Shown here one piece after another: positions 1 through 6,065 of a stretch of 13,643 bases of DNA. Position 1 is the first letter of the stretch. Each line of letters starts with the position of its first letter. The notes under the pieces are model-generated. The model was not told the DNA's origin and ran no database searches. It worked only from the letters and a program-made list of their open reading frames with translations. The DNA is from Deltaproteobacteria bacterium (GTDB lineage Bacteria > Desulfobacterota > Deferrimicrobia > Deferrimicrobiales > Deferrimicrobiaceae): contig PQAK01000117.1 of the NCBI GenBank assembly GCA_003105225.1, positions 1 to 13,643 on the forward strand, written 5' to 3'. Made by a program: the position numbers and the translations under genes.

Positions 1-93
1 CCGCCGTGCTGGGTCCCGGGTTGCAAGACATGCAGAGTTGACCGAAATACCCTTCCGGGATTACCCCGAGGTACGCAACTGCCTGAAAAAGAA
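1..93. other. No supported gene; flank downstream of tRNA-Leu
   Basis: I see no gene in this stretch. On the minus strand it is the sequence just after the tRNA CCA end and begins with a T-rich run (TTCTTTTTC, 85-93). That run could help release RNA polymerase, but no dedicated hairpin lies in front of it. Reading frames here either stop quickly or run into the tRNA. The stretch may be a spacer leading to a minus-strand gene beyond the window edge. Confidence 0.4.
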
Positions 94-180
94 TGGTGCC
101 GGAGGAGGGGGTCGAACCCTCATGTCCTTGCGGACACGGGATTTTGAGTCCCGCGCGTCTGCCAGTTCCACCACTCCGGC
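94..180 (-). tRNA. tRNA-Leu (anticodon CAA)
   Basis: An 87-nt class II tRNA with an encoded CCA tail. The 7-bp acceptor stem pairs GCCGGAG (5') with CTCCGGC (3'), followed by discriminator A and CCA. The anticodon stem GGGA/TCCC encloses the loop CTCAAAA, giving anticodon CAA, which reads the leucine codon UUG. The long variable arm (TGTCC-GCAA-GGACA) is typical of leucine, serine and bacterial tyrosine tRNAs. The T arm is GAGGG-TTCGACC-CCCTC. All helices pair fully, so it looks functional. It is transcribed away from the histidine kinase gene. tRNA-Leu genes can serve as integration sites, but no integrase or repeated 3' end is visible here. Confidence 0.97.
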
Positions 181-191
181 GCTTTCATGAT

Positions 192-208
192 GGCCCGGTG
201 GCCGGGCC
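192..208. repeat. Perfect GC hairpin in the tRNA-Leu leader
   Basis: A perfect 7-bp inverted repeat, GGCCCGG (192-198) and CCGGGCC (202-208), with a 3-nt loop. It lies between the proposed tRNA promoter and the mature tRNA 5' end at 180, so it would fold in the precursor about 11 nt above the processing site. It could guide 5' processing or be a chance GC palindrome. No T-tract follows on the minus strand, so it does not look like a terminator for the tRNA. Confidence 0.5.
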
Positions 209-231
209 GAAGCATAAATCGGTAACTTATC

Positions 232-260
232 CTTATACACTCGGGTGCGCGGAAAACCAA
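232..260 (-). promoter_or_regulatory. Possible sigma70 promoter for tRNA-Leu
   Basis: On the minus strand, TTGGTT (260-255) is followed by a 17-bp spacer and TATAAG (237-232). The -10 matches the consensus at 5 of 6 positions; the -35 matches only at TTG. Transcription would start near 225, leaving a leader of about 45 nt before the tRNA. The region is AT-rich compared with its surroundings, which supports a promoter here. Nothing comparably clear is visible for the plus-strand kinase gene that starts at 300 or 339. Confidence 0.38.
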
Positions 261-299
261 CAGCATCTTTTTCCTTAAAGGTTTCCCCCTTTTCTGCCG

Positions 300-2450
300 A
301 TGAGATGTCGACGGCGGATGGGGGTTGCTTTGGGGGGGATGAGTCTTCCGAAACGATTTTCCTCGGTTTTCGCGGGAGGGGTTTTCTTCCTCACGCTCCT
401 TCTCTGTCTGATCGTTCCCTTCGGTTCCCTCAGCCGCAATACGAACCTGGCGATCGTCGTGATCCTTCTTTCCGGGCATGGAACCCTTTACCTGCTCCTG
501 ATCGGCATGATCCGCCGCGCGAGCCGCCTGATCGAAGACCGGCAGGAATCGTCCAGCCGCCTGCTTTCCCTGATGAACAACATCCCCGGCATCGTCTACC
601 GGGGGCATTGGGACTGGTCGGTCTCTTTCATCGGAGCCGAAGTGGAATCCCTCACCGGGTATTCCGCCGAGGAGTTTTTGAGCGGAGCCGTGAATTCGAA
701 GGAACTGATCCATCCGGACGACCGGGGACCGGTCCAGGATGCGATTCGCAACGCCGTGCGGGCCCGCGAAAAATCCATGAGGAAGGAATACCGGCTCCGC
801 CACAAGGATGGAAGGTACCGATGGATCGCCGACCGGCGGCAGCTGGTCTACGATGAGAATGGCCGTTTTCTCTGCGTGGACGGCCTGCTCCTGGATATCT
901 CCGGCCGCAAGAAATCCGAGGAGAAGCTGCGTCTGACGCAGTTCGCCGTCGACCGTGCGGGGGACGCCGCCTACTGGATCGGTCGCGACGGGCGCCTGAT
1001 CTACGTCAACGACCAGGCGTGCAGGGTCCTGGGGTATTCCCGGGAGGAGCTCCTGGCCATGACGATCCACGAGATCAACCCGGTATTTCCCGCGGAGGTA
1101 TGGCCCGACTATTGGGAAGGCCTGCGGCGGAGGAAATCTTACACCCTGGAGTCGCGGCACCGCGCCAAGGACGGACGGACCATTCCCGTAGAGGTCACCG
1201 TGAACTATGTGGAATTCGACGGCATGGAGATCAACTGCGCTTCGGCCCGCGACGTCAGCAAGCGCGTCGCGGCACAGGAAAAATCCCGCCTCCTGGAGGC
1301 GCAGCTCCTCCAGGTCCAGAAGATGGAGGCGATCGGCATCCTGGCAGGAGGCGTCGCGCACGATTTCAACAACCTGCTGACCGGCATCCTCGGGCACGCC
1401 AATCTGATCCAGTTCCGGGCGGAGGCCGGGGGAGAGGTCTCCAGGTCCGCGGATGCGATCCAGAAGGCGGCGGACCGCGCATCCCGCCTGACCGCGCAGC
1501 TCCTGGGGTTCGCGCGGAAGGGCAAGAACCTCATCGTCAACGTGGATCTCCACCGGATCATCGACGACGTCACGACCCTCCTGGAGCGCAGTATCGACAG
1601 GAACATCCGGATCCGGAAACGCTTCGCCTCCGAAACGCTCCCGGTCGTCGGGGACCCGACGCAGCTGCAGCAGCTCCTGATGAACCTGGTCGTGAATGCG
1701 CGCGATGCGATGCCGGAAGGAGGCGACCTGACGCTCTCCACGCGGACCGTCGTTCTCCAGGAATCCTACTGCGCCGCCCATCCGGGCGCGACGCCCGGCC
1801 GGTATGCGCGCATCGACGTCGCCGACACCGGCGTCGGCATACCGGAAACCTGCCTGGAGAAGATCTTCGATCCCTTCTTCACCACCAAGGAACCGGGAAT
1901 CGGGACGGGACTGGGGCTGTCGATGGTGTTCGGCATCGTCAAGAATCACGGCGGCTCGGTCGAGGTGGAGAGCACGCCCGGGGCCGGGTCCCGCTTCACG
2001 ATCTATCTTCCCCTTACCGACGGGGAGGCGGCGGTGGCGGAAGCGGCATCCCCCCGCGCGGCGACGTACGAGTCCGGCAGGGGATGGGTGCTGCTGATCG
2101 ATGACCAGGAAACGGTCCGCGACGTCTGCAGCGCGATGCTTTCGACCCTGGGCTACAAGGTCAGCACCGCCGCCGACGGGAGGGAGGGGGTGGAGTGGTA
2201 TCGCCGGTTCGGCAGGGACGTGGACCTGGTCATCATCGACATGATCATGCCGAACCTGGGCGGGCGGGAATGCTTCCGGGAGATCAAGGCGATGAACCCG
2301 GAAGTCCGCGCCATCCTCTCCACGGGGTTCAGCATGGACGGCGCCGTGCAGGAGATCCTGGACGACGGGATCGCCGGCTTCATCCAGAAGCCGTTCCGGC
2401 TGGAAGATCTCTCCAGCGCCGTCTCGGAGGCCATCGGGCGGGACCACTAG
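300..2450 (+). CDS. Hybrid sensor histidine kinase (2 TM, PAS-PAS-HisKA-HATPase-REC)
   Basis: A membrane-bound two-component sensor of 716 aa that autophosphorylates on histidine and carries its own receiver. Two hydrophobic segments (about 21-43 and 49-70) are joined by a very short loop, so sensing is probably cytoplasmic or within the membrane. PAS domains follow at about 88-205 and 212-325. The H-box GGVAHDFNNLL puts the phospho-histidine at H354. The ATP-binding domain shows the N-box NARDAMP (466-472), DTGVGIP (509-515), FDPFFTTK (523-530) and GTGLGLS (535-541). The C-terminal receiver (about 595-712) has acidic D601/D602, phospho-acceptor D647, S674/T675 and K697, all intact. No DNA-binding output domain or partner regulator is nearby, so the target is unknown. 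The start is uncertain: ATG 300 gives the longest form but lacks a ribosome binding site; ATG 318 and ATG 339 (directly after a run of seven G) are alternatives that keep all domains. The stop is firm. Confidence 0.9.
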   Translation: MRCRRRMGVALGGMSLPKRFSSVFAGGVFFLTLLLCLIVPFGSLSRNTNLAIVVILLSGHGTLYLLLIGMIRRASRLIEDRQESSSRLLSLMNNIPGIVYRGHWDWSVSFIGAEVESLTGYSAEEFLSGAVNSKELIHPDDRGPVQDAIRNAVRAREKSMRKEYRLRHKDGRYRWIADRRQLVYDENGRFLCVDGLLLDISGRKKSEEKLRLTQFAVDRAGDAAYWIGRDGRLIYVNDQACRVLGYSREELLAMTIHEINPVFPAEVWPDYWEGLRRRKSYTLESRHRAKDGRTIPVEVTVNYVEFDGMEINCASARDVSKRVAAQEKSRLLEAQLLQVQKMEAIGILAGGVAHDFNNLLTGILGHANLIQFRAEAGGEVSRSADAIQKAADRASRLTAQLLGFARKGKNLIVNVDLHRIIDDVTTLLERSIDRNIRIRKRFASETLPVVGDPTQLQQLLMNLVVNARDAMPEGGDLTLSTRTVVLQESYCAAHPGATPGRYARIDVADTGVGIPETCLEKIFDPFFTTKEPGIGTGLGLSMVFGIVKNHGGSVEVESTPGAGSRFTIYLPLTDGEAAVAEAASPRAATYESGRGWVLLIDDQETVRDVCSAMLSTLGYKVSTAADGREGVEWYRRFGRDVDLVIIDMIMPNLGGRECFREIKAMNPEVRAILSTGFSMDGAVQEILDDGIAGFIQKPFRLEDLSSAVSEAIGRDH

Positions 2451-2511
2451 GTCCCCCCGGACGCGCTTCTTTGTCTGGAACGCCCCCTTTTCTTCAGGTA
2501 CAGTAGGTGCG

Positions 2512-3090
2512 ATGAATCCGCTCGATATCGGGATCATTGCCCTGTGCGCGGTCCTGGCGGTCTTCGGGCTCCTCAAGGGAATCGTCCGGCAGCTCACCTC
2601 GTGGGCGGGGCTGATCCTCGGCCTGGTCGTCGCATGGAAATACGGCGCCGGGATCCAGAAGCTCTTGCGGCTCGATTTTACCGGGGGAGCCGTCGCGGCG
2701 TACCTGCTCGCCCTCCTTGCGGTCTATATCGCCGTCCGGTTGATCGGCCTGCTCATCGAGCGGTGGCTCCGGGGGACGAAGCTCTCCGGGACCGACCGTT
2801 TCCTCGGCCTCGTGGCGGGAGCCGCCAAGGGCGGTTTCCTCTCCATCCTGCTGGTGGTATTTCTCGCCATCTTGCTTCCGCGCAATGCGCCGCTGCTCGC
2901 GGGATCGAAGCTGTCTCCGCGGCTGATGGACGCCGCCCGATGGATGGAAAACGCCTTTCCCGAGCGGATCCGCGAATCGTTCAAGGAGAAGATGCGCGTC
3001 GTGGCGCCGCGCCCGGCGACGGGGAATGGCGAACGCGCCGACGGGGAAGCCGCGGCGGGCTCTCAGCAGAAAAAACGGTCCAGGAAATAG
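2512..3090 (+). CDS. CvpA family membrane protein
   Basis: A 192-aa integral membrane protein of the CvpA (colicin V production) family. Four hydrophobic segments are visible at about 5-24, 28-46, 58-80 and 100-121. The family hallmark lies before the last one, in the stretch GTDRFLGLVAGAAKG (about 93-107). The tail from about 140 is hydrophilic and ends in basic residues (QQKKRSRK), so it is probably cytosolic. Homologues are linked to envelope homeostasis and colicin V export, but the molecular role is unsettled. The ATG at 2512 has AGTAGGT a few bases upstream. The gene starts 61 bp after the kinase stop on the same strand and may share its transcript; no terminator is visible between them. 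It converges with thiC, with 28 bp between the stops. Confidence 0.85.
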   Translation: MNPLDIGIIALCAVLAVFGLLKGIVRQLTSWAGLILGLVVAWKYGAGIQKLLRLDFTGGAVAAYLLALLAVYIAVRLIGLLIERWLRGTKLSGTDRFLGLVAGAAKGGFLSILLVVFLAILLPRNAPLLAGSKLSPRLMDAARWMENAFPERIRESFKEKMRVVAPRPATGNGERADGEAAAGSQQKKRSRK

Positions 3091-3118
3091 CTCCGCAGGC
3101 ACAGCGCCAGGTTCGCGC

Positions 3119-4408
3119 CTACCCGCGCCGGATGGCCTTCTGCGAGGTCTTGATGGCGCAGAGGTCCGCGCACATCGTGCAGACCGCCTCGTCGACCGTC
3201 GGCAGGCTTCCGCCCCGCATCGTCCGCGCGGTTTCCGGGTCGAGGGACAGCTCGATCTGGGCTTTCCAGTCGAGCCGTCTCCGGGCGTCCGCCATCCGGT
3301 TGTCCCGGTCGATCGCCCCCGGGATTCCCCTGGCGATGTCGGCCGCATGCGCCGCGATGCGCGAGGCGATCACCCCGGTCTTGACGTCCGCCACCGTGGG
3401 CAGGCGCAGATGTTCGGAGGGGGTGACGTAGCACAGGAAGTCCGCCCCGCTCCACGCGGCGATCGCTCCGCCGATGGCCGAGGTGATGTGGTCGTACCCC
3501 GGCGCGATGTCGGTCACCAGCGGCCCCAGCACGTAGAACGGCGCCCCGTGGCAGAGGCGTTTCTGGAGGGCCACGTTCGCGGCGATCTGGTGCAGCGGAA
3601 CATGGCCCGGCCCCTCGATCATCACCTGCACGTCCTGCTTCCAGGCGCGCTCCGTCAGCTCCCCGAGCGTCATCAGCTCGTGCACCTGCGCGCGGTCGGT
3701 GGCGTCGGCGAGGCACCCCGGGCGCAGCCCGTCCCCGAGGGAGATCGTGATGTCGTACTCCCGGCAGATCCCGAGGAGCCGGTCGTACTGCTCGAAGAAC
3801 GGGTTCTCGCTGCCGTTGTGCTCCATCCATTCCGCCAGCAGGGAGCCGCCCCGGCTCACGATGTCCAGCCGGCGGCCTTCCCGGACCAGCCGCGCCAGTG
3901 CCTCCCGCGTCACGCCGCAGTGGACGGTCATGAAATCGACGCCGTCCTCCGCCTGCTTGAGGATCCCGGCGAAGAAATCGTCCGCGGTGAGCTCGACGAA
4001 CGATTTTCCGAGGGAGGCGGCGTCCGCCGCCGCCTGATAGACGGGCACGGTCCCCACCGGCACCGGGCATTCCGCCAGGATCATCCGCCGGATCTCGTCG
4101 ATCGGGCCGCCCGTGGAGAGGTCCATCACGGCGTCGGCGCCCGCCTCCACGGCGACCCGCATCTTCTCGATCTCGGCGGAAACGTCCGCCCGGTCGCGGG
4201 AGGAACCCACGTTGGCGTTGATCTTGATGCGCAGCCCCTCGCCGATGGCTACGGATCGCAGCTCCCGGCGTTTACGGTTCCGGGGGACCACCGCGCGCCC
4301 GCCGGCGACCGACTCGCAAAGTTTCTCCGGGGCGACTCCCTCCTCAACGGCCGCACAGCGGATTTCCTCCGGGATCTTTCCCGATCTTGCGCGACGCAAC
4401 AGTGTCAT
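3119..4408 (-). CDS. thiC: Phosphomethylpyrimidine synthase ThiC
   Basis: A radical SAM enzyme of 429 aa that rearranges aminoimidazole ribotide (AIR) to HMP-phosphate, the pyrimidine half of thiamine. Family landmarks include INANVGSS (63-70), DLSTGG (96-101), TVHCGVT (161-167), EGPGHVP (265-271) and TPSEHLRLP (329-337). The C-terminal cluster cysteines are C410, C413 and C417, a C-x2-C-x3-C spacing one residue shorter than the C-x2-C-x4-C of the E. coli/Caulobacter type. The length fits the short ThiC form without the extra N-terminal domain of the roughly 600-aa proteobacterial enzyme. The start at 4408 is chosen because its ATG overlaps the upstream thiE TGA as ATGA, because GGGAAGG lies just before it, and because homology begins there; the frame stays open upstream but only as the shadow of thiE. 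It is the last gene of the thi operon. Confidence 0.96.
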   Translation of the reverse strand: MTLLRRARSGKIPEEIRCAAVEEGVAPEKLCESVAGGRAVVPRNRKRRELRSVAIGEGLRIKINANVGSSRDRADVSAEIEKMRVAVEAGADAVMDLSTGGPIDEIRRMILAECPVPVGTVPVYQAAADAASLGKSFVELTADDFFAGILKQAEDGVDFMTVHCGVTREALARLVREGRRLDIVSRGGSLLAEWMEHNGSENPFFEQYDRLLGICREYDITISLGDGLRPGCLADATDRAQVHELMTLGELTERAWKQDVQVMIEGPGHVPLHQIAANVALQKRLCHGAPFYVLGPLVTDIAPGYDHITSAIGGAIAAWSGADFLCYVTPSEHLRLPTVADVKTGVIASRIAAHAADIARGIPGAIDRDNRMADARRRLDWKAQIELSLDPETARTMRGGSLPTVDEAVCTMCADLCAIKTSQKAIRRG

Positions 4409-5067
4409 GACGCACCTTCCCTTTCCGCATCCCCGCCGTTCCGGCCGTGTGAGATTCGATACGCGATCTCGGCCGCCGCCGCGCGCGGGTCCTGCGCCGC
4501 CACGATTCCCGAGATCATCGCGACTCCGAAACACCCCGTCCGCATCGTCGCCTCCGCATTCCCGAGACCGACCCCGCCGATGGCGAACACCGGTATGCGC
4601 GCTGCGCGGCACGCCGCGGCGAGCGCCGGAACCCCCACCGGGGGGCCGTATGCAGCCTTGGAGGGGGTGGGGTAGACCGGCCCGAACGTGGCGAAATCCG
4701 CCCCGCCGGTTTCGGCGTCGCGGAGCTCTTCCGCGTTGTGTGTGGAACACCCGATGACCGACGAGGCGCCGAGGAGGCGCCGCGCCTCCCCGGGGGGCAG
4801 GGAGAGAGCCCCCAGGTGAACCCCGTCCGCGCCGACCGCCAAGGCGACGTCCACGCGGTCGTTGATCAGCAGCTTCGCTCCGTAGGTCTCCGTCAACCGG
4901 CGCAGCAGGGAAGCGAGCCGGAACAGCTCCCTACCCGGAAGGTCCTTCTCGCGAAGCTGGACCGCGCGGACGCCGCCCTCGAGGGCATTTCCCACCGCGC
5001 CCACGATGTCTTCGCCGGAGCACTGCTTCCGGTCGGTGACGAGATAGATGCGGAAGTCGATCGGCAC
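4405..5067 (-). CDS. thiE: Thiamine phosphate synthase / TenI superfamily protein
   Basis: A 220-aa TIM-barrel protein of the ThiE/TenI superfamily. ThiE joins HMP-PP with thiazole phosphate to give thiamine phosphate; TenI aromatises the thiazole made by ThiG. ThiE-like features are YLVTDR (8-13), QLREKD (37-42), IND (68-70, a Mg2+ aspartate in ThiE), STHNAEE (108-114), FGPVYPTPSK (128-137) and AIGGVG (162-167). Against a plain ThiE call, the second Mg2+ aspartate of the usual GQED motif is missing: the stretch reads GVHLGALSLP (82-91) with serine at 89. ThiE is favoured from the HMP-binding QLREKD motif, but TenI-type tautomerase is a real alternative. The start is GTG at 5067, with GAGGGGG a few bases upstream, 11 bp after thiG; the stop overlaps the thiC start (ATGA), implying coupled translation. 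Confidence 0.85.
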   Translation of the reverse strand: MPIDFRIYLVTDRKQCSGEDIVGAVGNALEGGVRAVQLREKDLPGRELFRLASLLRRLTETYGAKLLINDRVDVALAVGADGVHLGALSLPPGEARRLLGASSVIGCSTHNAEELRDAETGGADFATFGPVYPTPSKAAYGPPVGVPALAAACRAARIPVFAIGGVGLGNAEATMRTGCFGVAMISGIVAAQDPRAAAAEIAYRISHGRNGGDAEREGAS

Positions 5068-5078
5068 CCGTCGCCCCC

Positions 5079-5849
5079 TCAGAAGAAAGTGCCGTCGACC
5101 GGCGAGGAGGCGGTGGCGTAGAGCTTCCTGGGAATCCGTCCCGCAAGGTGGGCCTTTCTCCCCGCGGAGACCGCCTCCCGCATCGCCTCGGCCATCCCGA
5201 CGGGGTCCTTCGCCCCCGCGATCCCGGTGTTCATCAGCACGCCGTCGCATCCGAGCTCCATCGCCACGGCGGCGTCGGACGCGGTTCCCACGCCGGCGTC
5301 CACGATCACCGGCACCTTCACGGTCTCGAGGATGATCCGGATGTTGTACGGGTTGCGGATTCCCAGCCCCGAGCCGATGGGCGCCGCCAGCGGCATGACC
5401 GCCGCGCACCCCGCGTCCTCCAGCTTCCTGGCCATGATGGGGTCGTCATTGGTGTACGGCAGGACGATAAACCCTTCCTTGACGAGCGTCCGGGCCGCGA
5501 TGAGCAGCCCTTCCGTGTCGGGAAAGAGGGTCTTCTCGTCGCCGATCACCTCGAGCTTCACCATGCTCGACATCCCCGCATCCCGCGCGAGGAGGCAGGT
5601 CCGCACCGCGTCCTCCTCGGTGTAGCAGGCCGCCGTGTTCGGCAGGAGGGTGTATTTCTTCGGGTCGATGTGGTCGAGCAGCGATTCCTTGCCGCGGTCC
5701 AGGTTGACCCTTCGAACGGCCACGGTGACGATCTCCGCGCCCGAGGCCTCGAGGGCCTTCACCATCGTCGGGTAGTCCGGGTATTTCCCCGTGCCCACGA
5801 GCAGCCGGGAGCGAAAGGTTTTTCCCGCGATCGTTAGCGGCGTGTCCAT
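5079..5849 (-). CDS. thiG: Thiazole synthase ThiG
   Basis: A 256-aa TIM-barrel enzyme that condenses deoxyxylulose phosphate, dehydroglycine and sulfur from ThiS thiocarboxylate into thiamine thiazole. Visible landmarks are SRLLVGTGKYP (14-24), the Schiff-base lysine in MVKLEVIGD (K98), YTNDDP (about 137-142), MPLAAPIGSGLGI, PVIVDAGVGTASDA and VLMNTGIAGAKDP. The length is usual for the family. The start at ATG 5849 is well supported by GGAGGAGGA five bases upstream; that ribosome binding site is also the coding sequence for the Gly tail of ThiS. It lies 2 bp after thiS and 11 bp before thiE, so it is part of one transcript. Confidence 0.97.
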   Translation of the reverse strand: MDTPLTIAGKTFRSRLLVGTGKYPDYPTMVKALEASGAEIVTVAVRRVNLDRGKESLLDHIDPKKYTLLPNTAACYTEEDAVRTCLLARDAGMSSMVKLEVIGDEKTLFPDTEGLLIAARTLVKEGFIVLPYTNDDPIMARKLEDAGCAAVMPLAAPIGSGLGIRNPYNIRIILETVKVPVIVDAGVGTASDAAVAMELGCDGVLMNTGIAGAKDPVGMAEAMREAVSAGRKAHLAGRIPRKLYATASSPVDGTFF

Positions 5850-5851
5850 CC

Positions 5852-6052
5852 CTATCCTCCTCCCACGAATGTGACGATCTCGATCCGGTCCCCGTCCGCG
5901 AGCGCCGTTTCCGCGTAGTCGGTTTTCCGGACGATGGCCCGGTTCCGCTCCACGGCGACCCGGGATTCCGGCAGGTCGAGCACGCGCAGCAACGACCGGA
6001 CGGTGGCCCCCTCGTCGCAGGAACGCGGTTCCCCGTTGACGGTGACGTTCAT
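5852..6052 (-). CDS. thiS: Sulfur carrier protein ThiS
   Basis: A 66-aa ubiquitin-fold protein that carries sulfur as a C-terminal thiocarboxylate to ThiG. The N-terminus MNVTVNGEPR and the segment VAVERNRAIV (32-41) match the family. The protein ends in FVGGG, giving the exposed Gly-Gly tail that is adenylated by a ThiF/MoeB-type enzyme, which is not encoded in this window. The start at ATG 6052 is 13 bp after the upstream radical SAM gene with a G-rich GGCGGGG just before it; a longer in-frame extension to about 6226 would overlap the upstream gene heavily and adds no ThiS sequence. It is followed 2 bp later by thiG. Confidence 0.95.
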   Translation of the reverse strand: MNVTVNGEPRSCDEGATVRSLLRVLDLPESRVAVERNRAIVRKTDYAETALADGDRIEIVTFVGGG

Positions 6053-6065
6053 CCCCGCCTGCCGT

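Noticed and set aside
94..180. tRNA-Leu as an attachment site for a mobile element
   Set aside because: No integrase, duplicated tRNA end or change in gene character is seen beside it within this window.
120..2597. Long minus-strand open frame opposite the histidine kinase
   Set aside because: It has no recognisable domains, is rich in Arg, Pro, Gly and Asp as expected of GC-rich antisense reading, runs through the tRNA, and lies opposite a gene with clear motifs.
3091..3118. Bidirectional terminator between cvpA and thiC
   Set aside because: The 28-bp gap has no convincing stem followed by a T-tract on either strand.
4409..4750. N-terminal extension of ThiC upstream of 4408
   Set aside because: It is the out-of-frame reading of thiE. 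The ATGA overlap, the Shine-Dalgarno sequence and the start of homology all point to 4408.
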